The translations under genes were made by a program, and so were the position numbers. Shown here one piece after another: positions 1 through 6,629 of a stretch of DNA of 13,662 bases. The notes under the pieces are model-generated. The model ran no database searches and had not been told where the DNA came from. It saw only the letters and a list, made by a program, of their open reading frames with translations. The stretch is from Candidatus Parvarchaeota archaeon (GTDB lineage Archaea; Nanobdellota; Nanobdellia; Parvarchaeales; Parvarchaeaceae). The stretch spans positions 1 to 13,662 of the forward strand of contig JASHWD010000082.1 in the NCBI GenBank assembly GCA_030044235.1. The letters are read 5' to 3'. Every line of letters starts with the position of its first letter. Position 1 is the stretch's first letter.

Positions 1-96
1 GACCTGATCTTCGGACATGGTCGTGCCAAAAGGTTGCGTGAGTGCGCCCCTGAGCCAATCCGGAAGTTCTAGAACTTCTCCTTCAATTAATTCCAT
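1..96 (-). CDS. Probable GTP-dependent dephospho-CoA kinase (DUF359), N-terminal fragment
   Basis: This open frame starts at an ATG at 96 and runs off the left edge, giving 32 visible codons. The N-terminus reads MELIEGEVLELPDWLRGALT and continues with QPFGTTMSEDQV. The pattern LPxxLRxxLxxPfG resembles the start of archaeal DUF359 proteins, which phosphorylate dephospho-CoA with GTP in the last step of CoA synthesis. That match is from memory of the family and rests on about 20 residues, so the function is tentative. The frame itself is well supported: it begins 15 bases after the glutamate dehydrogenase stop, on the same strand, and has no stop before the edge. No clear Shine-Dalgarno sequence precedes it, so it is probably read from the gdh transcript. 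Confidence 0.5.
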   Translation of the reverse strand, partial: MELIEGEVLELPDWLRGALTQPFGTTMSEDQV

Positions 97-111
97 TGTA
101 TTTACCAAAAT

Positions 112-1374
112 TTAATACCAGCCACGACTTTTCATCGCCATGGCTACTCTGTCTAATGCGATTATATAAGCGGCGTCTCTGAGTGTTATCTTTACATTTT
201 TGGCCTTATAATCTTCTTGTGTTTTCATAACTTCGTTAAAAGATCTCGTCACTAGCTTATCTAATCTTGAATAAACCTCATCTAGAGACCAGTAATAATC
301 TTCATTATTCTGCACCCATTCAAAGTAAGATACTATAACACCACCGGCATTTACTAAAAAGTCCGGTAAGTCCATAATTCCTCTCTGAGAAAGTATCTTG
401 TCCGCTTCTGGTGTAACTGGCCCATTCGCAAGTTCTAAAACCATTTTCGCTTTTATCTTAGATGCATTGCTTCCGGTTATTTGATTCTCTATGGCCGCAG
501 GTATCAATATATCGACATTAGTTTCGAGTAATTGCTCATTAGTTATTTTAGAGCCCGCCCCGGAGTCCGCTACGCTGCCTCCTTTTTCTGTTGCGGCGAC
601 TAATTTATCATAATCCAAACCTTTTTCAGAATAAACTCCTCCCCCTACGTCGCTAACAGCTACAACTTTTGAACCAAAGAGCTTTGTCACTAAATCGAAA
701 GCGAATTTGCCCGCATTTCCGAAACCTTGTATAGCTACACGTGCAGTCTTCAGGTCTAATCCCATCCTTTTCGCTGCTTCTCTAAGTATGTACATCGCGC
801 CCATCGCTGTAGAATTAAATCTTCCTTCCGATCCCCATATCTCCAGCGGTTTTCCGGTTATAACACTGAATTCATCGTAACCTACCATTTTGCTATATTC
901 GTCCATCATCCATGCCATAGTCTGTGCGTTTGTATTTACATCTGGTGCTGGAACGTCTACTTTTGGCCCTATGAATTTGCCAATGGCACGTATATAATCT
1001 CTTGAAAGTCGCTCTAATTCGCCCGAAGAAAGTTTTGTAGGGTCGCATATAATCCCTCCCTTTGCGCCGCCGAATTGTATTCCTGCAAGGGCACATTTCC
1101 AAGTCATCCAAGCGCCTAGCGCCTTTACGGTTTCTAATGTCTCCTGCGGGTGAAATCTTATGCCTCCTTTTCCTGGACCTCGTGCATTATTGTAAAGAAC
1201 CCTAAAGCCAGTGAATACCTCAGTTTTTCCGTTGTCCATCTTTAACGGTATATTCACTATAACAGTTTGCATCGGTTCCCTTAGAATCTTGTGAGCCTGG
1301 GGATCTAGATTCATTATTTTAGCCGCTTCATCAAGCTGCGCCTGCGCTATTTTAAAAGGATTTAAATCTTCCAT
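112..1374 (-). CDS. gdhA: Glutamate dehydrogenase (Glu/Leu/Phe/Val family)
   Basis: A 420-residue cytoplasmic enzyme that interconverts glutamate and 2-oxoglutarate plus ammonia with NAD(P)H. Its length is normal for the hexameric class. Substrate-site motif KGGIRFHP is at residues 69-76. The catalytic Lys lies in GGAKGG (Lys105) and the catalytic Asp in PAPD (Asp145). The Rossmann glycines are GFGNAG at 217-222. Lys69 and Ser349 (in NAGGVIVSYFEW) sit where glutamate-specific enzymes bind the gamma-carboxylate, which favours glutamate over leucine or phenylalanine. Cofactor preference cannot be decided from sequence alone. The ATG at 1374 is preceded by a G-rich stretch (GGGGGCG, 1381-1387) six bases away that may act as ribosome binding site. 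A TATA-like box lies at 1431-1440. The gene probably shares a transcript with the DUF359-like gene downstream. Confidence 0.95.
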   Translation of the reverse strand: MEDLNPFKIAQAQLDEAAKIMNLDPQAHKILREPMQTVIVNIPLKMDNGKTEVFTGFRVLYNNARGPGKGGIRFHPQETLETVKALGAWMTWKCALAGIQFGGAKGGIICDPTKLSSGELERLSRDYIRAIGKFIGPKVDVPAPDVNTNAQTMAWMMDEYSKMVGYDEFSVITGKPLEIWGSEGRFNSTAMGAMYILREAAKRMGLDLKTARVAIQGFGNAGKFAFDLVTKLFGSKVVAVSDVGGGVYSEKGLDYDKLVAATEKGGSVADSGAGSKITNEQLLETNVDILIPAAIENQITGSNASKIKAKMVLELANGPVTPEADKILSQRGIMDLPDFLVNAGGVIVSYFEWVQNNEDYYWSLDEVYSRLDKLVTRSFNEVMKTQEDYKAKNVKITLRDAAYIIALDRVAMAMKSRGWY

Positions 1375-1430
1375 TATTATCGCCCCCTATTTTCTTCAAA
1401 AAATACTTCATAAATAGAATAGTAATTGTT

Positions 1431-1440
1431 TGTATTTATG
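1431..1440 (-). promoter_or_regulatory. TATA-like box of gdhA
   Basis: On the minus strand the sequence reads CATAAATACA, centred about 62 bases before the gdhA ATG. Transcription would begin about 25 bases further on, leaving a leader of roughly 35 bases that contains the G-rich candidate ribosome binding site. Assigned from sequence only. Confidence 0.5.
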
Positions 1441-1468
1441 CCTTACTTAAATTTCTTGAATTAATATC

Positions 1469-2113
1469 TCAATCCATGCTGTTCCAGAGATATATCGATG
1501 CTATAGTTCTATACGGTATCCAGCGATCGGACAGCTTAAGGAGCTTATCTGCATCGGGTAACTTTCGCATTTTATAGACTTTCTGCACTGCTTTTCTTAT
1601 TCCTAGGTCGTCGGCTGGAAACACGTCTGTTCTACGCAAGGTACCGATTAGATACATTTCTGCGGTCCATCTTCCTATACCTCTAACCTCGTCAAGTTCT
1701 TCTATTATTCTAGAGTCTTCCATCCTCTCAAATTTTTTAAGCTCTAGTCTTCCGTCTACTATGCGCTCACAGAGGTCTTTAAGATAAGAATATTTTTGAG
1801 GGGATATACCTGCGTTCCTTATGGTTCGTTTATTTGTCTTTAAGAAAACTTTTGGGGATGGTAATTTTCCACCGTACACCGCTTTTAATCTCTTTAAGAT
1901 AGAATCTCCGGCGCTTCCTGAAATCTGCTGGAAGATTATAGACCTTACCAAAGAACCATAATGATCTGGTTCCCACCATTTTTTCGCGTTTCTCCATACT
2001 TTTTCTGTGCCCATTTTTTTTATAAGATTTCTAAGAACGGTATCATTTTTACCGATATGTCTTACTCCTGCAAGCCACACGGATTTATCTGCTATTGATT
2101 TATATTTTCCCAC
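1469..2113 (-). CDS. AlkA-like DNA-3-methyladenine glycosylase (HhH-GPD)
   Basis: A 214-residue base-excision repair glycosylase that would remove alkylated bases such as 3-methyladenine from DNA. It has the HhH-GPD core: SLVRSIIFQQIS at 54-65 (the conserved QQIS helix), the helix-hairpin-helix LDEVRGIGRWTAEM at 140-153, and DVFPADDLGIRK at 163-174. Asp169 is in the position of the catalytic Asp. No iron-sulphur cysteine cluster follows, which separates it from endonuclease III and MutY and fits AlkA/MAG enzymes. It lacks the N-terminal domain of E. coli AlkA and is close to the length of short MAG-type enzymes. The start is GTG at 2113. An AT-rich TATA box about 30 bases upstream suggests a leaderless or near-leaderless mRNA starting at this GTG. 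The gene lies between tRNA-Lys and gdhA, all on the minus strand, but has its own promoter. Confidence 0.9.
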   Translation of the reverse strand: MGKYKSIADKSVWLAGVRHIGKNDTVLRNLIKKMGTEKVWRNAKKWWEPDHYGSLVRSIIFQQISGSAGDSILKRLKAVYGGKLPSPKVFLKTNKRTIRNAGISPQKYSYLKDLCERIVDGRLELKKFERMEDSRIIEELDEVRGIGRWTAEMYLIGTLRRTDVFPADDLGIRKAVQKVYKMRKLPDADKLLKLSDRWIPYRTIASIYLWNSMD

Positions 2114-2136
2114 AACTGAGAATAGAAATACGTTGA

Positions 2137-2150
2137 TTTAAATATATTTA
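2137..2150 (-). promoter_or_regulatory. TATA box of the AlkA-like gene
   Basis: The minus strand reads TAAATATATTTAAA here, centred about 30 bases before the GTG start at 2113. A start site 25-27 bases downstream would fall at or a few bases before the GTG, so the mRNA would have almost no leader. The box abuts the T-rich tail where tRNA-Lys transcription should end. Confidence 0.55.
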
Positions 2151-2160
2151 ATAAAAATAA
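2150..2160 (-). terminator. Oligo-T tract after tRNA-Lys
   Basis: Immediately after the tRNA 3' end the minus strand reads TTATTTTTATT. T-rich tracts of this kind are typical archaeal transcription termination signals. There is no hairpin other than the tRNA itself. Confidence 0.4.
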
Positions 2161-2162
2161 CG

Positions 2163-2236
2163 TGGGCCCGAGGGGATTTGAACCCCCAACGCACTGGTTA
2201 AGAGCCAGTTACTCTACCGAGTTGAGCTACGAGCCC
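2163..2236 (-). tRNA. tRNA-Lys (anticodon CUU)
   Basis: A 74-base cloverleaf. The acceptor stem pairs GGGCTCG with CGGGCCC (one T-G pair), followed by discriminator A and no encoded CCA. The D stem is GCTC/GAGT. The anticodon stem ACTGG/CCAGT encloses loop CTCTTAA, so the anticodon is CTT and decodes AAG. The T arm is GGGGG-TTCAAAT-CCCCT. There is no intron. It reads the same way as the glycosylase gene downstream. Confidence 0.95.
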
Positions 2237-2304
2237 GCATAAGTTTTAAACATCGACAATTAATAAAACTAATTTATTTTATCCATATAAGTTTAATTTA
2301 CATG

Positions 2305-2341
2305 TTGTAATTCTTATATAAATTATTGTAAAAATTACAAT
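2305..2341. promoter_or_regulatory. Nested palindromes with TATA-like core between tRNA-Lys and the LonB-like gene
   Basis: TTGTAATT at 2305-2312 is repeated inverted as AATTACAA at 2333-2340. A second palindrome, ATTGTAA-AAA-TTACAAT, occupies 2325-2341. Between them lies CTTATATAAATT, which could be a TATA box in either direction. It is about 100 bases before the LonB-like ATG and about 75 bases before the tRNA-Lys 5' end. It could be an operator, but AT-rich DNA forms such repeats by chance, so confidence is low. Confidence 0.3.
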
Positions 2342-2380
2342 TATTTTGGTTATTTTTTATACATTTTAGAATAAAAAACG

Positions 2381-2390
2381 GTTAAATACT
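2381..2390 (+). promoter_or_regulatory. TATA-like box of the LonB-like gene
   Basis: GTTAAATACT is centred about 35 bases before the ATG at 2421. It predicts a short leader of about 10 bases, and I see no Shine-Dalgarno sequence within that leader. Confidence 0.45.
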
Positions 2391-2420
2391 TTTACTACTC
2401 TCTAGATATTTATCGATTTT

Positions 2421-4625
2421 ATGTCTGAGAGTGGAGAAGCTAAAAAGATAACCCTAGATAGTTTCTTGGAGGACGATCTATGGTGGGAAAATGACTTCAA
2501 AGATACATCGCAGATACCACTCGACTTCGTAAGAGAGCCAAAAACAATAGAGGCTGAACAGAATACCGATTTTGTATATGATCCATATAACAAAATCGTC
2601 GGGCATGAAAAGGAAAAAGCAGCTTCAAAAGCGGTAGTAAAAGACGCGCTAAAAACATTTGCTTACATTAAAAAACGCTGGAACGAATTGAGGGCTAGCG
2701 GTCTTAAAGAAAACGACCCACCCGGGCACTGTATAATAGACATATTACGAGAGGAAGTGCCTCCTATGCCGATGATAATTAGAATAGGCCCATACGGTAG
2801 CAGTAAGAGTCTTCAACAAAGGTGCGAAGAAGACTTTTTGTTCAGAGAGAGAGAAAAATATGGCCTTCATGGTTATGATTATTATACTATAAGCGATTAC
2901 GAATCGCCATTGGGCTTTTCCCTTAGACAAACTGAGTCGCCCCGCGGCCAGGTTGCGATAGACAATTATTTCTTCAAAAAAGAAAATAGAGCCAATTTAT
3001 TTAGTTTCTTGAAATGGACCGGAATTAGCGTTGCTGGTTTAGCGATAGCTGGAGCAATGGCAGAACTTGTAACCCAATACTGGTGGGAGTCCCAGCTTTT
3101 TGGAGAAAATCCTTTGGAGTGGGTAGCTACAAATATGGCTACAGTTCTTCCATACATAGAAGATTTGGTGTTTATAGCCGGCGTTCCTACTGCGTTGGCA
3201 CTATTCAAAAAATGGATAAACAAAAACAAAAGTGATGATCCAAGTCTTCTTTCTACAGGAGGCGAGATGGCCCCGACTTATGTTGGACACGAAACCGTCG
3301 ACAAGTTATGCGGTGAATATACTCATGATTCTGATGCTCCGGCACAATTTAGACTTAAACTAGGCGACATATTAAAAGCGAACGAAAAGATGCTTACTAT
3401 AGAAAACCTTCATTCACTTTCTCCAGACGTGCAGAAAAATCTTTCTCAGATAATAGAAGAAAAGGTTGTAGACGTAGCCGACTTACCAAGAGAATACAGA
3501 AAGTTTGTTTATACTCTTATATCAGCGGGAATAAACACGGATAAGCTTTCATCTGTAGTAGAATCGTTACAAAATAGAATAAACTACGCAGATATATTGA
3601 ACGTTGTAAACAATGTAAGCAGAGACGAAGAACAGATATACAGTTTTCCAGAAACCAATACTACGATTTCAGTTGATTCCGGGAAAGGCATTAAAAGAAA
3701 CAAGAAAAATGAGCGACATCTTGCTCTGCTATTGGGCGACATAGCCGATCATATGGGCGGACGTCCTTGGAAGAAAGAGGCTTATCAAGAATTTGTAGAC
3801 TACTGTTCAAGATTGGCTGATAACTCTGGCGAACTCCACATAAGCAGACGTGTTATAAAATTGCCGAAGAAAGCGGAGGACTTCGCAGAAGCTGAAAAAA
3901 GCAAATACGTTGAACAGAGACACGTTGCTATGGCGGAAAGGGAACTTAAATCTATAACTCAGTCTGTTATGGAAAGAAAACTTTTAGATTATGCAGTAGA
4001 ACAAATGGCGTCTGTAGATAACACACAAAAGATTGGACGAGTAAATGTTGCACTAAGTTATCACGATAACCTGCTTAAAGGAATGGAACCTGGCACGCCA
4101 CTTGAGATATACGATTACATACAAACTGAAGATTACATAGGCTATGTCGCCCCAATAACTGCAGTTAAGGAATCTACCAAAAGTGACGAATCTAGTCTTG
4201 AAATAATAACAAAAGATAAGACGCTAGACAAAGCTTTCCTAAAGAATGCACTCCTTTCCATGCTTGCAAAGGAGGGTAAGGATTTACATGGCAGTAAGTT
4301 ATACGTGTCGGTGCCATCTTTAAAAGACGATGATGCAATACTCGGTGGGGCGTATGTAGCGGTTAGATCTGTTTTGGAAAACAGACCTGTTAAACAGGAC
4401 AGCTGCTTGGCTACAAAGGTAACCGAAGCTGGAGAAGTTAGCTCAATACCTAGATTGAATTCCAGACTTTTCTATCTTGACGGCAAAACAAGGGAAGTTG
4501 TAGTTTCGGGTTACGATAAAACACATAAGATTGAAGACCGCGATGGTAAAAGTTTATACCCTAGTGTTAAGTTTACCGCAGTTGATAATTTAGAGAACCT
4601 TTACGGTTCGCTGGTGAGCTCTTAA
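2421..4625 (+). CDS. Catalytically degenerate LonB-like membrane protein (pseudo-protease)
   Basis: A 734-residue protein with the archaeal LonB layout. Residues 54-62 (DPYNKIVGH) match the LonB 'IIGQ' entry motif. Walker A is GPYGSSKS (123-130), with Ser128 where the GK glycine belongs. Two membrane segments (about 199-219 and 238-262) are inserted between Walker A and B, as in LonB. LGDILKANEKMLTIENLHSL (314-333) lines up with the LonB segment GDIHKAHKGVLFIDEINTL, so Walker B Asp-Glu is Glu328-Asn329. KIGRVN (537-542) matches the VGRVNG entry to the protease domain. In that domain, ILGGAYVAVRSVLENRPVKQ (640-659) aligns without gaps to the helix after the nucleophile, putting Ala639 at the catalytic Ser. 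Arg682 sits 43 residues on, at the catalytic Lys; 43 is the Ser-Lys spacing of known Lon proteases (A. fulgidus LonB 509/552, E. coli 679/722). ATPase and peptidase activity are therefore probably lost, leaving a scaffold or substrate-binding role. Alignments are by eye. The next gene overlaps by one base. Confidence 0.8.
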   Translation: MSESGEAKKITLDSFLEDDLWWENDFKDTSQIPLDFVREPKTIEAEQNTDFVYDPYNKIVGHEKEKAASKAVVKDALKTFAYIKKRWNELRASGLKENDPPGHCIIDILREEVPPMPMIIRIGPYGSSKSLQQRCEEDFLFREREKYGLHGYDYYTISDYESPLGFSLRQTESPRGQVAIDNYFFKKENRANLFSFLKWTGISVAGLAIAGAMAELVTQYWWESQLFGENPLEWVATNMATVLPYIEDLVFIAGVPTALALFKKWINKNKSDDPSLLSTGGEMAPTYVGHETVDKLCGEYTHDSDAPAQFRLKLGDILKANEKMLTIENLHSLSPDVQKNLSQIIEEKVVDVADLPREYRKFVYTLISAGINTDKLSSVVESLQNRINYADILNVVNNVSRDEEQIYSFPETNTTISVDSGKGIKRNKKNERHLALLLGDIADHMGGRPWKKEAYQEFVDYCSRLADNSGELHISRRVIKLPKKAEDFAEAEKSKYVEQRHVAMAERELKSITQSVMERKLLDYAVEQMASVDNTQKIGRVNVALSYHDNLLKGMEPGTPLEIYDYIQTEDYIGYVAPITAVKESTKSDESSLEIITKDKTLDKAFLKNALLSMLAKEGKDLHGSKLYVSVPSLKDDDAILGGAYVAVRSVLENRPVKQDSCLATKVTEAGEVSSIPRLNSRLFYLDGKTREVVVSGYDKTHKIEDRDGKSLYPSVKFTAVDNLENLYGSLVSS

Positions 4626-5332
4626 TGGCAAATGAAGAAAAGAACAAGTCAAAATACGAACAAATATACAGAGAAGAACTAGACAGAGTTGCTGGAGAAC
4701 ACCTTTGGAACGGTTTCAAACGCGCTCTGGAGTACATAGGTATAAATGGGATGCCTACAGGTTTTCTTCCTTATAGGGCACAAAAATGGATAAAACAGAG
4801 AGTTCAGTCGTTTTCACCGAGAGTCGCAAGCATAGCCTCAGCTGCTTACCTAGGAGTAATAGGTTATTATATTTTTAATCTTTCGACGATGAATTTTTCT
4901 GATGTCAGTAGTGGCTCGTTTTTCCAGACTTACTCTTCGACCATATACGATTTCACGCTATCTTCCCTTCTATTTAAGACGGTCGGTGGCTACTTAATGC
5001 TAGATACGCTGCGTGCACCTATCAGTTATTTCCGTAGACCACACGGAACTTTGGCGGCGGAAGGGGTCGGATACCTTGGCAAACTGCTTAAAAAAGCAGA
5101 ATCCAGCAACAAAGAAGTAAAAGAAATCGCTGAGAAGAACGCAAAGAAAAGGATTGGTATTATGGAAATATTAGAGACGGACTCGGAAAAACGCGCGGCT
5201 TTTGCCGAATTGAATGAATTACAGGCTGAACTATACGCCATTAGGAAGAGCTCTCCATCCGAAGAACCGAACGTATTGAAAAAAGACATAAACGATCTTA
5301 GAAAGCGAATGGGTTTGGAAGAAATATTATAA
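4625..5332 (+). CDS. Two-TM protein with C-terminal coiled coil, function unknown
   Basis: A 235-residue protein that I do not recognise. Residues 1-62 are charged and probably cytoplasmic. Two hydrophobic segments (about 66-86 and 104-127) are joined by a short Ser/Thr-rich loop. Residues 150-232 are strongly charged and helical, with heptad-like Leu/Ile spacing (NELQAELYAIRK, NDLRKRMGLEEIL), suggesting a cytoplasmic coiled coil. The start codon overlaps the preceding stop (TAATG at 4623-4627), so translation is coupled to the LonB-like protein, and the two products may form a membrane complex. That partnership is inferred from gene order alone. There is no signal peptide, no enzyme motif and no cysteine. 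A free-standing promoter is not visible. Confidence 0.8.
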   Translation: MANEEKNKSKYEQIYREELDRVAGEHLWNGFKRALEYIGINGMPTGFLPYRAQKWIKQRVQSFSPRVASIASAAYLGVIGYYIFNLSTMNFSDVSSGSFFQTYSSTIYDFTLSSLLFKTVGGYLMLDTLRAPISYFRRPHGTLAAEGVGYLGKLLKKAESSNKEVKEIAEKNAKKRIGIMEILETDSEKRAAFAELNELQAELYAIRKSSPSEEPNVLKKDINDLRKRMGLEEIL

Positions 5333-5381
5333 AGCTAAATGACTATATTCTAAAGCTATTGATAAACAATAACAAAGAAGA

Positions 5382-5392
5382 CTTAAATATAA
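5382..5392 (+). promoter_or_regulatory. TATA box of tRNA-Val
   Basis: CTTAAATATAA lies about 38 bases before the tRNA 5' end. Transcription would start near 5412, leaving a short 5' leader for RNase P to remove. Confidence 0.5.
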
Positions 5393-5424
5393 AAAAACTG
5401 TTATACTAAAATCTGCATGTTTAA

Positions 5425-5497
5425 GAGCCCATGGTCTAGTGGTTATGACGTCTCCCTTACACGGAGAAGGCCGGGAGTTCGAATCTCTCTGGGCTCA
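5425..5497 (+). tRNA. tRNA-Val (anticodon UAC)
   Basis: A 73-base cloverleaf. Acceptor stem GAGCCCA pairs with TGGGCTC, followed by discriminator A and no encoded CCA. The anticodon stem TCTCC/GGAGA encloses loop CTTACAC, so the anticodon is TAC and decodes GUA and probably other GUN codons. The T arm is GGGAG-TTCGAAT-CTCTC with one G-T pair. No intron is present. It stands alone between two genes of unknown function. Confidence 0.95.
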
Positions 5498-5498
5498 A

Positions 5499-5504
5499 TT
5501 TTTT
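5499..5504 (+). terminator. Oligo-T terminator of tRNA-Val
   Basis: A run of six T begins two bases after the mature tRNA 3' end. This is the usual form of archaeal termination signal, without a dedicated hairpin. Confidence 0.5.
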
Positions 5505-5765
5505 ATATTATTCGACGTAAAAAATAGTAACTAAAGTACGTTTCTTAAAGATACTAGGTTTTTCCAGAAGTTGATATCTGGCATAGGCAAGTGATTTATT
5601 ACCAACATCCACACAAATGACATTTCTACCATATTGACCTTTTTTGCTTTGTTTTCATGTAAGGTATATGAGAATAACTAGTATAAATACTTTACTATCT
5701 ATAAGTAGTTAAAATAAGGTAATTTTATAGGCTTATATACCTCCTCCTCTCTTTAGTCATTTAAA
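5505..5765. other. Intergenic region between tRNA-Val and the 284-residue gene
   Basis: About 260 bases with no gene I can support. It holds two TATA-like boxes on the plus strand: GTATAAATAC at 5681-5690 and GCTTATATAC at 5731-5740. On the minus strand a 48-codon open stretch (5511-5654) has no ATG. A GTG at 5612 would give 34 residues (VDVGNKSLAYARYQLLEKPS and on). I found no family for it, and it may be a gene remnant or chance. Confidence 0.4.
5731..5740 (+). promoter_or_regulatory. TATA box of the 284-residue gene
   Basis: GCTTATATAC is centred 30 bases before the ATG at 5766. A start site 25-27 bases downstream falls just before the ATG, predicting a leaderless mRNA. The intervening bases are pyrimidine-rich (CTCCTCCTCTCTTTAG) and hold no ribosome binding site. 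Confidence 0.55.
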
Positions 5766-6620
5766 ATGGAAACTCAAAATTATACAGAGCGGCCGGGCGA
5801 CATATCTCTTCCGAGTCTTTCGGATAGGCTTATGGCCGGCTTTAATCGCTTAAAAAAGGTCTATACCAGCCGCCCCATAAGAAGCGAAAAAGACCTGCGG
5901 ACTGTAAAAGCCCTTTTCAAAAGCGACTTGGAAAGTGCACTTTCAGAAACTAGCCGCTCACTTATTAGTAATCCAAAATCAAAGCCAGAAGAACTCTTTT
6001 ATCAAAATTTAGAAACTAGATTGCAAAGATCCAATTTATATAGACGAATAGACTCTCTCGGTCTGAATGAAATAATAGAAGCTGAACTTAGAAATAAGAA
6101 TTCTTCTTTATGGGATCCTTTAGTAGAGTTTTATCCTGTGTTATATAGAATGAAGGGGACAAGCAACTTAACGCCGGAAGAGAGAGTAACCATTTCGGCT
6201 GCGGCATTAATAAATGGGTCTCGTTCAAAGACCTTCAAAGTAGAATATCCCCTAGATAAGGATACGCTAGCCTCCTTTGCAGCCGGCGATAAAAGGATAT
6301 TTCTCTTAGACGATCTTGATGAGAAGCCACGAGTCTATAAGCATCTTTCAGAAAGCTTTAAGTATCCACTAAGGACGGCTACCGGCGTATTAGCTTTCTT
6401 TGCTGGATACTCCTCGCTTCCGCAGATAGCCATAGATTTAAAGTACAAAGTTTTCAGTATGACATATATCCTTAACTCTGGTAATACTGCATTTGCACAA
6501 GTCTTCCTCGGTCTAGCAATCTTGTCTTATGGCGCTGCAACCGTTATAGGGCTTTCAGACGCCAGAAAATCTTATAAATCAGATTCGGAAAGATATAGAA
6601 TGCATGCACACAAAAGTTAA
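5766..6620 (+). CDS. Two-TM membrane protein, function unknown
   Basis: A 284-residue protein that I do not recognise. The N-terminal 200 residues are polar and mostly helical, with many charged residues, and are probably cytoplasmic. Hydrophobic segments lie at about 203-223 and 242-262, followed by a basic tail (DARKSYKSDSERYRMHAHKS). This large soluble N-terminus plus C-terminal membrane hairpin differs in order from the 235-residue neighbour but uses a similar hairpin with a basic flank. There are no cysteines and no recognisable catalytic motif. The gene has its own promoter and no Shine-Dalgarno sequence, so it is probably leaderless. It is tail-to-tail with the FAD oxidoreductase, with only nine bases between the stops. 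A link to the LonB-like pair is possible only by proximity. Confidence 0.75.
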   Translation: METQNYTERPGDISLPSLSDRLMAGFNRLKKVYTSRPIRSEKDLRTVKALFKSDLESALSETSRSLISNPKSKPEELFYQNLETRLQRSNLYRRIDSLGLNEIIEAELRNKNSSLWDPLVEFYPVLYRMKGTSNLTPEERVTISAAALINGSRSKTFKVEYPLDKDTLASFAAGDKRIFLLDDLDEKPRVYKHLSESFKYPLRTATGVLAFFAGYSSLPQIAIDLKYKVFSMTYILNSGNTAFAQVFLGLAILSYGAATVIGLSDARKSYKSDSERYRMHAHKS

Positions 6621-6629
6621 AATTTAATC

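Noticed and set aside
5675..5711. TAACTA and TAGTTA inverted pair around the TATA-like box at 5681-5690
   Set aside because: Only six bases per arm with a 25-base spacer in AT-rich DNA, which is expected by chance. The box itself is too far from the next start codon to be assigned with confidence.
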